Origin: Orlajensenia flava
Lineage (GTDB): Bacteria; Actinomycetota; Actinomycetes; Actinomycetales; Microbacteriaceae
NCBI RefSeq assembly: GCF_004801905.1
Contig: NZ_SSSN01000013.1
Coordinates: 24,367 to 88,366, forward strand
Length of the DNA stretch: 64,000 bases
Direction: 5' to 3'
The notes under the pieces are model-generated. The model saw nothing but the letters and a program-made list of their open reading frames with translations. It had not been told where the DNA came from and made no database searches. Positions 37,964 to 46,859 of the stretch are shown piece after piece. How positions within the stretch are numbered: position 1 is the first letter of the stretch; every line of letters begins with the position of its first letter. The position numbers and the translations under genes were made by a program.

Positions 37964-38611
37964 ATGTCGACGCTCAAGCATCCCGTCGGCCCTCAGTCCG
38001 AAAAGGTCTACTGGCGCCGGCGCCTCATCGTCGGTCTCGGCATCGCGGCCGTGATCGTCGTCATCTTCCTCATCATCGTGCGACCCGGTTCCAGCTCCGG
38101 CGAGCCGAATCCGACTGCATCGTCCGTGACGAGTTCGTCGTCCACGGCTTCGCCGAAGGCGACCACGGCTGCGACAACCATCCCCACGGAGAAGACGGAT
38201 GCCGCCGGTGCGGCGTGCAAACCGTCGAACGTGCAGGTGACCGCCATCACAGACCACGACCATTACGCCGCCGGGGAGAACCCGCAACTCTCCCTGAGCA
38301 TCGTCAACAACGGGACGAAGGCGTGCGTCTTCAACGCGGGCACCTCGAAGCAGGTGTTCACCATCACGAGTGGAACCGAGAAGTACTGGGTGTCCACCGA
38401 CTGCCAGACCGGCGCCGTCGACGCTGAGGTCACTCTCAAGCCGGGAGTGCCGATCAGCTCGGCAGCACCCATCGCGTGGGACCGCACCCGGTCGGCCGCC
38501 GACACCTGCGACACCGCTCGCGACGCGGTGACGGCCGCAGGGGCGTCCTACCACCTGACGGTCTCCGTCGACGGTGTGAAGAGCGCGTCCGCGCAGTTCA
38601 TCCTCGACTGA
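37964..38611 (+). CDS. Membrane-anchored extracytoplasmic protein
   Basis: A 215-residue protein with a short basic cytosolic start, one membrane helix at about 20-42 (LIVGLGIAAVIVVIFLIIV), a Ser/Thr/Ala/Pro-rich linker of about 45 residues and a beta-rich outer domain with four cysteines (AACKPSN, KACVFN, DCQTG, DTCDTA) that could form two disulfides. It resembles DUF4232-like domains in layout. TACCCT lies six bases before the ATG. Function unknown. Confidence 0.75.
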   Translation: MSTLKHPVGPQSEKVYWRRRLIVGLGIAAVIVVIFLIIVRPGSSSGEPNPTASSVTSSSSTASPKATTAATTIPTEKTDAAGAACKPSNVQVTAITDHDHYAAGENPQLSLSIVNNGTKACVFNAGTSKQVFTITSGTEKYWVSTDCQTGAVDAEVTLKPGVPISSAAPIAWDRTRSAADTCDTARDAVTAAGASYHLTVSVDGVKSASAQFILD

Positions 38612-38682
38612 GGTCTCTCCCGCGCATTCGGCCGGACGCGAACGGCGACGGATGCCCCATGCCCGCCGGATACGCTGGGGTC

Positions 38683-39117
38683 ATGGCATCCGCGTCGGGT
38701 AGGAGATCGGGCTCGACCGGGCGAGGTGCGAGCGGTGGAGTGGCCGCGCGGTTCCGGTCGCAGGCGCTCGCGGAGGCGCTGGAGCACCAGGACATGGCGG
38801 CGGTCGCCCTCGCGCTCCGCAACGGCAACACGGTCGTCCCGTTGGTCAAGCCGGGCCCCCGCGACAACCCCCTCGACGCCGGTGAGGTGTGGACCTACCG
38901 CTCGCCCGAGACCGGCGAGCTCGCGCTGCTCCTGTTCAGCGACGCCCGCAATAAGCCCGCCAACCTCCCGCCATCCGTCGGGCTGCAGTCGCCGTCCTGG
39001 CTGCGCGCGTTCCTGGGAGCCAACGCCGAGATCATCACGACGGTGTTCCTCGACATCGCCGGCCCGCACCCAATGCAGGCGACACCTGCGGAGATCCTCC
39101 GAGCGCTCGACGCCTGA
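38683..39117 (+). CDS. SseB-like domain protein
   Basis: A 144-residue cytosolic protein; the first 25 residues are Ser/Gly/Arg rich. The rest resembles the N-terminal SseB domain: ALRNGNTVVPLV, ELALLLFSDARN and the end FLDIAGPHPMQATPAEILRAL. The role of such proteins in actinobacteria is not known. TACGCT ends six bases before the ATG, again the leaderless pattern. Confidence 0.6.
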   Translation: MASASGRRSGSTGRGASGGVAARFRSQALAEALEHQDMAAVALALRNGNTVVPLVKPGPRDNPLDAGEVWTYRSPETGELALLLFSDARNKPANLPPSVGLQSPSWLRAFLGANAEIITTVFLDIAGPHPMQATPAEILRALDA

Positions 39118-39146
39118 CGGCGTCTCTCATGTGGCACGATCGACGC

Positions 39147-39554
39147 GTGCCCCATCCTGTGCAGTTGATCCACGCGACGAGTCCGTCGGCGTCGACCGAG
39201 TACGCGAGCGCGGCCGTCGTGGCAGCCGGAACGCGCCTGATCTTCTTGGCGGGAGCCTGTCCTCTGAACGTCGATGGAACGACCGCGGCGCCGGGGGACT
39301 ACGCCGGTCAGGCAGCCGCCTGCCTGCGGACCATGGCGCAGGCTCTCTCCGACTCGGGCGCGGGCATCCGGGATGTCGTCAGCACGCGGATCCTGGTGGC
39401 CTCGGATGAGCGAGCGGACTTGTCGACCGTATGGCAGGTGGTGCGTGAGGCGTTCGGAGACCATGACGTCCCCAGCACACTGCTGGGCGTCACGGTCCTG
39501 GGCTACGACGGCCAGCTGGTCGAGATCGAGGCGATCGCCGCACTCGCCGACTGA
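39147..39554 (+). CDS. RidA/YjgF-family protein
   Basis: A 135-residue protein of the RidA fold, trimeric enamine/imine deaminases that clear reactive intermediates of amino-acid metabolism. Seen: LAGACPLNVDG, RDVVSTRILVA with the family arginine, and the final GQLVEIEAIA with the catalytic-site glutamate. GTG at 39147 is preferred; it lies six bases behind CACGAT. An ATG at 39129 in frame is possible. Confidence 0.85.
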   Translation: MPHPVQLIHATSPSASTEYASAAVVAAGTRLIFLAGACPLNVDGTTAAPGDYAGQAAACLRTMAQALSDSGAGIRDVVSTRILVASDERADLSTVWQVVREAFGDHDVPSTLLGVTVLGYDGQLVEIEAIAALAD

Positions 39555-39616
39555 GTCGGGGTGGCGTCACGCGTCCGCAGGGACAGGCTCGCGCCAACCT
39601 TCACCGGCGCGTCGGA

Positions 39617-40378
39617 TCAGCGCTCGCCGATGCTCAGCCACCCGTCGGGCGAGCTGCCAGAGCGTGCTCGGCCGGGCGCCTCGCCGCTGTCCTTCATGGC
39701 CTGCAGCTGGCGGTCGACGTTCGCCGATGTCGCCAGGGCGGACAGCTGACGTTCGATGTCGGCATCCGGCGCTGCGGTGAGGTCCTTGAGCGCGCCGCTG
39801 GCCAGCAGTTCGTCGGTGGCCGCTGCCCGCGCCTGCATCTGGGTGACGCGGTCGCGTGCCCGGTCGAGACTGCCGCCGATGTCGTGCATCTGGTTGCCGA
39901 TGCCTGCGACGGCCTCATTCGCCCGCACCTGCGCTGCGGAGGCCGAGTAGGTGGCCTTGATGGTCTCCTTCTCGATGCGGAAAGCTGCGACCTGTTCGGT
40001 GAGGCGCCGCTCACGCTCCTGCAACTGGGCGGTCTGGTTCTGCAGCGACGCGTACTGATCCTTGAGCTTCGCGACCTGGCCCTCGAGCAGTGAGCGACGT
40101 TCCAGCGCCGCCCGCGCGAGATCCTCGCGACCCTGGCGCATCGCCTCCTGGGCCTGATCGGCCAACCACTGGTAGCGCGAACCCATCTCCTGACCCTGCA
40201 GCTCTATCCGCTTCTTGGCGGTCGCGACCTCTGCGACGGCCTTGCGCACATGCTGCAGCAGCTTCACCTGCTGGTCGTAGCTGTCGTCGAGCGTGTCGCG
40301 CGGGTCCTCCATGCGGTCCAGCGCTTGGGTGGTCTTGCTGCGGAAGATGGTGCGCATTCGTGACGTGTTGGTGCTCAT
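39617..40378 (-). CDS. pspA: PspA/IM30-family membrane-stress protein
   Basis: A 253-residue coiled-coil protein of the PspA/Vipp1 type, which coats and stabilises stressed membranes. It opens with RMRTIFRSKTTQALDRMEDP, has long heptad-rich helices (residues 30-190) and a Gly/Ser tail. ATG at 40378 follows AGGGGGGACC; upstream in-frame ATG at 40444 lies inside the preceding gene end and is unlikely. It is 13 bases behind a membrane/coiled-coil gene on the same strand. Confidence 0.85.
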   Translation of the reverse strand: MSTNTSRMRTIFRSKTTQALDRMEDPRDTLDDSYDQQVKLLQHVRKAVAEVATAKKRIELQGQEMGSRYQWLADQAQEAMRQGREDLARAALERRSLLEGQVAKLKDQYASLQNQTAQLQERERRLTEQVAAFRIEKETIKATYSASAAQVRANEAVAGIGNQMHDIGGSLDRARDRVTQMQARAAATDELLASGALKDLTAAPDADIERQLSALATSANVDRQLQAMKDSGEAPGRARSGSSPDGWLSIGER

Positions 40379-40391
40379 GAGATGGTCCCCC

Positions 40392-41000
40392 CTATCTGGA
40401 CGGAGTGATGCTGTCGGTTGACGGCGGTCGGATCGGGTCTGCATACGTGTCGAAGCGGCGGAGCGTCCTCATCTCCTGCACCCCGGCGTGGAGTGCTGTG
40501 ACCTCACGATCGACTTCGGTGCGCAGGGTGCTGAGGCTGTCATCCGCGAGGCCCGTGAGGCCTGCGGTCACGGCGCCGCGGAGACGCCCCACCAGCTCGG
40601 TGACATGCGCGACACGACGTGTGGCCTCAGGCAGTTGCTGCGCGAGCTCCGACGCGTCGGTCTCCGTCTCCATCAATCGCAGGTGGGCGTCCAGCACGTC
40701 GCTCTCGGCCTGGATGCGGCGGTAGAGCCGCGGAAGCTCACCGCTCAGGCCGTCTCGCCTGCCCGCGAGGTCGAGAGCGGCTCGCCCGCTATCGAGAGAG
40801 TCGGCGAGTCTCACCCGCAGCGCGAGGACCCTGCGCTGCGGACCCCAGCTGAGTCCGGCCCGCGTCCGGAGCGCGACACCATTCAGGGTGCGACTGCGAC
40901 GGATGCGCCGGTAGATCGTCCTCACGACGAGCAGGACCGTGACGACCGAGATCGTGCAGATGGCGGCCAACGAGACGAGTATCCAGAGGAGGGTGGTCAT
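40392..41000 (-). CDS. Membrane-anchored coiled-coil protein, PspA operon
   Basis: A 202-residue protein with one N-terminal membrane helix (about 4-27: LWILVSLAAICTISVVTVLL) and a helical, Arg/Leu/Glu-rich cytosolic part likely to form coiled coils. It precedes pspA by 13 bases and is probably its membrane partner, by position only. No known domain. ATG at 41000 fits GGGGTGG upstream; a GTG at 41009 is possible. Confidence 0.65.
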   Translation of the reverse strand: MTTLLWILVSLAAICTISVVTVLLVVRTIYRRIRRSRTLNGVALRTRAGLSWGPQRRVLALRVRLADSLDSGRAALDLAGRRDGLSGELPRLYRRIQAESDVLDAHLRLMETETDASELAQQLPEATRRVAHVTELVGRLRGAVTAGLTGLADDSLSTLRTEVDREVTALHAGVQEMRTLRRFDTYADPIRPPSTDSITPSR

Positions 41001-41212
41001 CTCGACCACCCCGAGAGACCCGGCCGGCGGGGTGCAGCGCCCGCCCGTGTCGTGCCGGCGGCCGGGCCGAGAAGACCCGCGCGAAGCCTGATGGAGTCGA
41101 CCATTGCCGCTTCCCCACTCTCTCGATGAAACGCGATATAACGCAATCTACGCCCACCGAGCGGTCGCCGTCATCCTTCCCGCCGAATTCGGAGATTCAG
41201 GCGCCGCGCCCC

Positions 41213-42631
41213 TCAGAATGATCGGTCGAAGTCCCGATCCCACTCCTCGCGTTGCGCAGCCCGGCGCTTCGCGGCCGCGGCAAGGTCGACGACGGGCGCG
41301 CCGGCGGCCATCCGCAGGCGATCGAGAGCCGCGCGCACGCTGCCGACCTCGGCATCGAGCACCTGCGCGAAACCGAGACGGCGGGCTTCGGATGCGCGCT
41401 GGCGGGCGGCCGACACCGGACGGATCTCGCCGGCCAGGCTGATTTCGCCGAAGGCGGTCAACTCATGCGACACGGGACGGTCGCTGATGGCGGATGCGAT
41501 AGCCACCGCGATGGCGAGGTCGGCTCCCGGCTCGGTCAGGCGCACGCCGCCGACCGTGGAGATGTAGACGTCGTGCGCCGTGACGCCCTTCAGTCCGGCG
41601 CGCCGTTCGAGCACGGCGAGGATCATGGCGACCCGCGACGGGTCGACGCCGTTGACCACCCGGCGCGGCTGCGGACCCGTCGACTCGACGACCAGCGCCT
41701 GCACCTCGACGGGAATCGCACGGCGTCCTTCGAGGGCGACGGTCACACACGTTCCGGAGACTGGCGTGGCCGAGCGACTGAGGAACAGGCCGCTCGGGTC
41801 GGGCACCTCCACGATGCCGTCGCCGGTCATCTCGAAGCAACCCACCTCATCCGTCGGGCCGAACCGGTTCTTCAGCGCCCGCACGAAGCGTAGCGCCGTC
41901 TGCCGGTCGCCCTCGAAGTGGCAGACCACGTCGACGAGGTGCTCGAGCAGTCGCGGGCCGGCGATGGAGCCGTCCTTGGTGACGTGTCCGACGAGCAGCA
42001 CGGGCAGTTCGCGGTCCTTCGCCAGTCGCACGAGCGCTGCGGCCACCTCGCGGACCTGCCCCGGCTGGCCGGCGAGGCCGTCGGAGAGCGCACTCGACAC
42101 GGTCTGCACCGAGTCGACGATGAGCAACCGGGGCTCGATCGCCTCGACCTGTCCGAGGATGGTGCCGAGATCGGTCTCGGCCGCGATGAAGAGGTCGGGC
42201 ACGAGAGCACCCGTGCGGCCCGCACGCATGCGCACCTGGCTGACGGACTCCTCGGCACTCACATAGAGCACGCGCTGGCCGGTGGATGCCGCACGCGCGG
42301 CGACCTCGAGCAGGAGCGTGGACTTGCCGACGCCCGGCTCACCGCTGAGCAGGATCGCGGCGCCCGGAACGACTCCGCCGCCGAGCACGCGATCGAACTC
42401 GCCGATGCCACTGGGCCAGCGGGTCACGCTCTCGGTCGTCACGTCGGTGATGGCACGTGCGGTGCGGCCGGCCGACACGAGCACCGGCTTCACCGCGCGG
42501 GCGTTGGCGCCGGGCTGCTCAGCGGCATCCGTCACCGTGCCCCACTGCTGGCACTCGCCGCAGCGACCCACCCATTTGGCGGTGGTCCACCCGCATTCGA
42601 CGCAGCGATACGCGTTGACGGTTCGAGCCAT
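41213..42631 (-). CDS. radA: DNA repair protein RadA
   Basis: A 472-residue RecA-like branch-migration helicase for recombinational repair. Zinc finger with Cys 10, 13, 24 and 27; Walker A GEPGVGKST at 97-105; the RadA signature KNRFGPTDEVGCFEM at about 253-267; C-terminal Lon-protease-like domain (VSTVGGVRLTEPGADLAIA). Complete and of usual length. A spacer of about 190 bases separates it from the pspA operon. Confidence 0.96.
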   Translation of the reverse strand: MARTVNAYRCVECGWTTAKWVGRCGECQQWGTVTDAAEQPGANARAVKPVLVSAGRTARAITDVTTESVTRWPSGIGEFDRVLGGGVVPGAAILLSGEPGVGKSTLLLEVAARAASTGQRVLYVSAEESVSQVRMRAGRTGALVPDLFIAAETDLGTILGQVEAIEPRLLIVDSVQTVSSALSDGLAGQPGQVREVAAALVRLAKDRELPVLLVGHVTKDGSIAGPRLLEHLVDVVCHFEGDRQTALRFVRALKNRFGPTDEVGCFEMTGDGIVEVPDPSGLFLSRSATPVSGTCVTVALEGRRAIPVEVQALVVESTGPQPRRVVNGVDPSRVAMILAVLERRAGLKGVTAHDVYISTVGGVRLTEPGADLAIAVAIASAISDRPVSHELTAFGEISLAGEIRPVSAARQRASEARRLGFAQVLDAEVGSVRAALDRLRMAAGAPVVDLAAAAKRRAAQREEWDRDFDRSF

Positions 42632-42726
42632 GCTGCGAGCCTAACCGCGGCCGCCGACACCGCCGGGCGGCGCTCCGCCGCCATCCGGATGGGCCGCCGT
42701 CAGCCACGATGAGGAGGAGCCCGGGC

Positions 42727-43881
42727 TCAACCGAGTTTCGGATAGGGGTAGTCGTGAGAGCGGTTCTGGAACTGGAGGATCGCCTCGTTGCGCACACGCC
42801 CCTCCTCGATCTCGATCGCGCGGCGGATGGTCTCGGACCCGGCCCACGCCTCCGGACCCTCCATGACGGTACGGAGGAACGGCATGAGCGCTTCGCTGAT
42901 CTCCCAGGTCGCCGAGTTCCACAGGTACGAGGGGCTGTGGTCGACGGCGTAGTAATTCGTCGATCGCCCGACCGTGAACATCGGGCCGGTGAACGTGGTC
43001 GCCCGCGCCCACTCGAAGCCCATGCCCTCGTCGATCGAGACATCGACGATGAGACTGCCGGGCCGGAAGGCGTCGAGGTCGGCGGTGCGGAGGTAGGTGA
43101 GCGGCGCATTCGGATCCTGCAGCGTGCAGTTGACGACGATGTCGTGACGGGCGAGAAACGGCGCGAGGGCCACCGGGCCCTCCTCGGTGTTCACGATGCT
43201 CTCGTCGGGGCTGTCGGGATCGGTCTCGATCTGGATGATGTCGATCGACGGGATGGGCGAGCCGACGGCCGCGGTGTCGCGGTTGGTCAGCACACGCACA
43301 TCGTGGATGCCGTGGGCGTTCAGCACGGTCACCGCACCCCGGGCGGTCGCGCCGAACCCGATGACGGCCGCATTCAGCCGCCTCCCGTAGTCGCCGGTCG
43401 ATCCGCACAGCTCCAGCGCCTGCAGAACGGAGCAGTATCCGGCCATCTCGTTGTTCTTGTGGAACACATGCAGCCCGAACCCGCCATCCGCCTGCCAGTG
43501 GTTCATCGCCTCCCACGCGATGAGCGTGAGCCGCTTGTCGATGGCCAGCTGGGTGATCTCCGGATCCTGCACGCAGTGCGGCCAGCCCCACAGCACCTGT
43601 CCGTCGCGCAGCTCCTCGAGGTCGGATGCGAGCGGCTTGGGCAACGCGATCACGTCGGCTTCCGCGATGATCGTCGCGCGGTCGGCCACAGCGCCGACGA
43701 GGGACGCGAGTTCGTCATCCGTCACGCTGTAGCGCTCGCCATAGCCCGTCTCGAGCATCATGCGGGCGCGGATGTCCTCATCGATCCGCTCGAGATGCGA
43801 CGGATGCAGCGGAAGCCGCCTCTCATCGGGCTTGCGTGACGTGGCCAGCACGCCGAGGCGCAGTAGAGGATCGGTGCTCAT
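42727..43881 (-). CDS. Alanine dehydrogenase/PNT-family protein (N5-carboxyethyl-ornithine-synthase-like)
   Basis: A 384-residue NAD(P)-dependent oxidoreductase of the alanine dehydrogenase/transhydrogenase family. The opening RKPDERRLPLHPSHLERI matches the substrate-binding K/R-P-x-E-x-R loop; AVIGFGATARGAVTVL at about 177-192 is the dinucleotide-binding loop. The C-terminal region departs from true alanine dehydrogenases and is closer to the carboxyethyl-ornithine-synthase type, but substrate cannot be assigned. Confidence 0.75.
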   Translation of the reverse strand: MSTDPLLRLGVLATSRKPDERRLPLHPSHLERIDEDIRARMMLETGYGERYSVTDDELASLVGAVADRATIIAEADVIALPKPLASDLEELRDGQVLWGWPHCVQDPEITQLAIDKRLTLIAWEAMNHWQADGGFGLHVFHKNNEMAGYCSVLQALELCGSTGDYGRRLNAAVIGFGATARGAVTVLNAHGIHDVRVLTNRDTAAVGSPIPSIDIIQIETDPDSPDESIVNTEEGPVALAPFLARHDIVVNCTLQDPNAPLTYLRTADLDAFRPGSLIVDVSIDEGMGFEWARATTFTGPMFTVGRSTNYYAVDHSPSYLWNSATWEISEALMPFLRTVMEGPEAWAGSETIRRAIEIEEGRVRNEAILQFQNRSHDYPYPKLG

Positions 43882-43965
43882 GCTGCCGACGTTACGCCAC
43901 CGCTGCTCGCCCGGGTCGGTCGGGACGATTCGCGAAGTCCTGCGCGCTCAACTAAACTCCCTCTC

Positions 43966-44055
43966 GGTACCGTGTCCGAGCGGCCGAAGGTGCAACTCTC
44001 GAAAAGTTGTGTGGGTGAAAGTCCACCGTGGGTTCAAATCCCACCGGTACCGCCA
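43966..44055 (+). tRNA. tRNA-Ser (CGA)
   Basis: Long-variable-arm cloverleaf: acceptor GGTACCG / CGGTACC, G discriminator, CCA encoded; anticodon loop CTCGAAA gives CGA; variable stem GTGGG / CCACC; T-loop GTTCAAATC. TAAACT at 43953-43958 is a good -10 box with the start at about the first base. Its last 23 bases form the left attachment site of the 14.4-kb island. Confidence 0.96.
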
Positions 44056-44056
44056 C
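44033..44056 (+). repeat. attL: Left attachment site (direct repeat within tRNA-Ser)
   Basis: 24 bases from TTCAAATCCCACC to CCGCCAC, identical to 58417-58440. It covers the T-arm, 3' acceptor strand and CCA of tRNA-Ser plus one base. Confidence 0.92.
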
Positions 44057-44057
44057 G

Positions 44058-44103
44058 AAAACGCCCCGCGATTCCTTGTAAACACTCGGGATGCGGGGCG
44101 TTT
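44058..44103 (+). terminator. Terminator hairpin of tRNA-Ser (island copy)
   Basis: AAACGCCCCGC pairs with GCGGGGCGTTT across a 23-base loop. A near copy sits directly behind the right attachment site (58442-58485), so the island seems to carry its own version of the tRNA terminator. Confidence 0.75.
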
Positions 44104-44125
44104 GTTAGTCAGGCAGATGCCCGTC

Positions 44126-44145
44126 TGACTACATTTTGACTACAT
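44126..44145. repeat. Tandem TGACTACAT repeat, candidate integrase arm site (left)
   Basis: TGACTACATTTTGACTACAT, two copies of TGACTACAT. It overlaps the last codons and stop of the integrase gene. An identical 20-mer lies inside the right end (58291-58310) in the same orientation. Arm-type binding sites flanking the core are expected for this integrase class. Confidence 0.6.
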
Positions 44146-45238
44146 TTGAGTTGCTCCGAGCCTCGTCAAGGGCGATGGCAACGGCGTCGAGGTCGTCGTC
44201 GAACAGGTCCGCGTAGGTGTCCAGCGTCATCGCCGCGGACGAGTGGCCGAGCATTCGATGCACGGCTTTGACGTTCGCGCCGGCGCTGATGGCGAGGCTG
44301 GCGGCCGTGTGTCGGAGGTCGTGAATCGTGACTCGGGGAAACTCCGTGTCGGACGTCTGCGATCGTGCGACGGCGGAGACGTACCAACCGCGTCGCCGGT
44401 CCGGCTGGTGAAGGTAGGTGGTCCCGTCTCCGAAGAGAAGGTCCGCGGGCGTCTTCGTCTCCGTGAGAGGTGTGAGCAGTGGGGTGAGAAACGGCGGGAA
44501 CGGCACGCTACGTGACTCCCCGGTCTTGGGGGTTCCAACGTGGATGGTGCCGGCGACTTCCACCGCGTTCTCGTGCACGTACACGCGTCGCCGGTCCAGG
44601 TCGACGTCGCCGACGTGGAGGGCGACCGCCTCGCCCCAGCGCAGTCCGGTGTACGCGAGCAACAGGACCAGAGTGCTGTGCTTCTTGGCGTTCTGGGCCA
44701 GAACGCCGACCTGACTATGGCTGAGGTACTTGTGCTTGTTCCGGACTCGGCGAGGCAGGTTCACGCCGCGGGCGGGATTGGAGGGGATGCGGCGGTCCTT
44801 GACCGCGACGTCCAGGATGCTGGCGAGAACTCCGTAGGCGCGAAGCACAGTAGTTGCCGACCGGGTCTTGCCATCGCCGCGCGTGAACGCCGTGACCCAG
44901 CTCTGCACCTCCGAGTGTCGGATCTCGCCGACGCGACGATCGCCCCACTTCGGCTCAACATGTAGTCGCCATGCGACTTGGACAGGTCGCAATGATGAGG
45001 GCTTCAGGTGGTGTTGGTTGACAAGCCATTCAGCGCCGAGAGCTGTGATCGTCATGCGCGACGCGCGAGCATCCATGAACTCGCCTCTGGCCTGGGCCAC
45101 GTCGACGGATGCCAGGAACAGTTCCGCGTCGCGCTTGGTGCGAAAGCCGCGCTTGCCGGTCTGGTCGCGCTCGGGCGTTCGGTACTGAACCCGGTATCGC
45201 TTCCCGGAAGCCGTCTCGTAAGCATGAATGCTTCCCAT
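44129..45238 (-). CDS. int: Tyrosine-type integrase of the tRNA-Ser island
   Basis: A 369-residue phage-type integrase. N-terminal AP2-like arm-binding domain (1-60: SGKRYRVQYRTPERDQTGKR), core-binding domain (about 65-160) and catalytic domain with Arg at about 204 (YTGLRWGEA), HDLRHTAASLA at about 307-317, GHSSAAM and Tyr at about 346 (LDTYADLF). All catalytic residues are present. Its 3' end lies 73 bases from the left attachment site and ends NVVKM, as many actinobacterial integrases do. Confidence 0.93.
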   Translation of the reverse strand: MGSIHAYETASGKRYRVQYRTPERDQTGKRGFRTKRDAELFLASVDVAQARGEFMDARASRMTITALGAEWLVNQHHLKPSSLRPVQVAWRLHVEPKWGDRRVGEIRHSEVQSWVTAFTRGDGKTRSATTVLRAYGVLASILDVAVKDRRIPSNPARGVNLPRRVRNKHKYLSHSQVGVLAQNAKKHSTLVLLLAYTGLRWGEAVALHVGDVDLDRRRVYVHENAVEVAGTIHVGTPKTGESRSVPFPPFLTPLLTPLTETKTPADLLFGDGTTYLHQPDRRRGWYVSAVARSQTSDTEFPRVTIHDLRHTAASLAISAGANVKAVHRMLGHSSAAMTLDTYADLFDDDLDAVAIALDEARSNSNVVKM

Positions 45239-45247
45239 GACGTGACC

Positions 45248-45685
45248 CTAGTTCTGACCATCAACATTGCGGCGGCGCTTCAGGAGCGCCTGTCGACTGA
45301 GTCCACTGAGGTAAGCAAGCGAACTCCAGCTTTCTCCGGCGGCACGGAGCGAGTCGACGAGATCGTCTCGCTGGGACCGCAGCTCGTCCACTTCACGCTG
45401 GAGACGTCGGAGGGACCTTCCGGCCTCGCTCAGCGTCTTCAGGGCGCTGGCGCGGCTGCCCCAATCTTTTTCGAGAGCCGCGACCGCGTCGGCGGCGCGC
45501 CGCTCGGCGGCTCGAGCCTGGTTGCGTACTGCGAGGGCAATGGCGCCTCGTTCGCGTTGAAGACGCTGCCGTTCATAGGAAACTCGCTTATCGATGTTCG
45601 GTCTCATGCAACCAAGTTCCGGATCGGCGCTCGCTTTCGCGCGCGACTGGCCGATCGTCGATGCTGCCCGCGTGCGACGAGTCAC
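45248..45685 (-). CDS. Coiled-coil protein with C-terminal helix-turn-helix, next to integrase
   Basis: A 145-residue protein, nine bases upstream of the integrase gene and on the same strand. The middle is a long charged coiled coil (Arg/Glu/Ala, about 30-110); the last 30 residues (ESWSSLAYLSGLSRQALLKR) form a helix-turn-helix-like motif. It may be a DNA-binding partner of the integrase, such as a directionality factor, but that is positional inference. The start is uncertain: GTG at 45685 or ATG at 45607. Confidence 0.55.
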   Translation of the reverse strand: MTRRTRAASTIGQSRAKASADPELGCMRPNIDKRVSYERQRLQRERGAIALAVRNQARAAERRAADAVAALEKDWGSRASALKTLSEAGRSLRRLQREVDELRSQRDDLVDSLRAAGESWSSLAYLSGLSRQALLKRRRNVDGQN

Positions 45686-45864
45686 TTTCTACTGGACACC
45701 ACGCCCATACGACACTTCGAACAATGCCGGGCAAAATGCTGGACGGTATCAGCATGCGAGTCGCCACCCGGATGATTTGTCCAAGGACGGCGCGGTCGAG
45801 CGAGCCCACACTGTCGCCGCAGCGCTATCCCGGCCGACGACCGGTTGGACGGGTGCCGGCTGGC

Positions 45865-46269
45865 TTAGGCGATGCGTGCGATTTCGACGGTGATCGTGGC
45901 GTCGGGGTGACCGGTGTCGCGGGCGAGGGTGAGGAGGGTGTCGGCGACGTCGGTCGCGGTTTGGGATGCATGGCCGTCGCGGTCGATGGCGATCTGGGTG
46001 GTGATGGTGGGGTGGCCGCCAGCCGTGTTGATGGCGACGACGCTGGGCGGGGCGGTTTGGATGGTGTCGGTGATGATGTTGATCACGGCACCGGGTAGGG
46101 CGATGATCGGTTTCAGGACGGCGGGGAGGGCAGCAGGGGTGGCGGGCCGGTAGGCGTCCATGACGCCGGGGGTCGCTCTGATGCGGGCTGTGAGAGCGAT
46201 CTCGTCCAGGACGTGGGATGGTTCATCGCCGGTGAGCATGCCGCTGGTGGGTGGAGTGGGGTTGGTCAT
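45865..46269 (-). CDS. Asp23/Gls24-like protein of the ECF operon
   Basis: A 134-residue protein that resembles the Asp23/Gls24 fold: a conserved helix-strand block in the middle (VVAINTAGGHPTITTQIAID) and the C-terminal pattern VADTLLTLARDTGHPDATITVEI. The start MTNPTPPTSGMLTGDE at 46269 overlaps the stop of the upstream gene (ATGA). Third gene of the ECF-sigma operon; probably a partner or output of the envelope-stress system. No membrane helix. Confidence 0.6.
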   Translation of the reverse strand: MTNPTPPTSGMLTGDEPSHVLDEIALTARIRATPGVMDAYRPATPAALPAVLKPIIALPGAVINIITDTIQTAPPSVVAINTAGGHPTITTQIAIDRDGHASQTATDVADTLLTLARDTGHPDATITVEIARIA

Positions 46270-46859
46270 GAGATCTCCTGTGCCCGCAGGGGGATGTCGT
46301 GGATGTTCTCGATGGTGATGTCGATGCCGGCGATGTTCAGGTCGGTGTGTTGCCGGAGCGCGGCGTACAACCGGGTGCGGACGAGGTCGGCCCGTTCGGG
46401 GCCGCTGTTGCCCCAGGCGATGCTCGCCGACACTGTTAGGTGGATGGGGGCGCCGGGGGTTTCCACGTCGCCATCGAGGATGCACCGTCCGATGAGGATC
46501 CCGTCGATGCTGTCACCGGTTGCGCGGACGAGGGAGCGGATGGCTCCCTCGGTGATACTCAACTGCACCTGCGGATCGGGGTGAGCTAGCGGCAGGGACC
46601 GGCCGGCGCGCATCTCTTGGCTGATGCTGGTCATGATGGTTTGAATCCACGCCTCGGATACGGGCGGGAGTTGTTCGGCTTCGTGTTCGAGCAGGTCGCG
46701 GGAGAGTTGCCCGAGACGCTCAAGCGCTTCGAGGGCGTTGAGGCACTCCGGGCAGGTTTCGATGGACGCGTCGAACGGGGTGCGGTCGGCGGCGAGGTAG
46801 TCGCTGAGTTCGTCGAGAGTTTTGCCGCAATCCAGGACGGTGGGTGTGATCTCGGTCAT
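46266..46859 (-). CDS. Anti-sigma-like zinc-motif protein with Asp23-like C-terminal domain
   Basis: A 197-residue protein directly downstream of, and overlapping, the ECF sigma gene. Residues about 8-55 hold LDCGKTLDELSDYL and IETCPECLNALEALERL: a Cys then CxxC in a helical setting, like the ZAS zinc anti-sigma domain (the usual His is not clear). The remainder (about 95-195) has the strand pattern of Asp23/Gls24 proteins (QLSITEGAIRSLVRATGDSI, ITIENIHDIPL). It has no membrane helix, so the sensor is cytosolic. Reading it as anti-sigma plus Asp23 fusion is inference from position and motifs. ATG at 46859. Confidence 0.6.
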   Translation of the reverse strand: MTEITPTVLDCGKTLDELSDYLAADRTPFDASIETCPECLNALEALERLGQLSRDLLEHEAEQLPPVSEAWIQTIMTSISQEMRAGRSLPLAHPDPQVQLSITEGAIRSLVRATGDSIDGILIGRCILDGDVETPGAPIHLTVSASIAWGNSGPERADLVRTRLYAALRQHTDLNIAGIDITIENIHDIPLRAQEIS

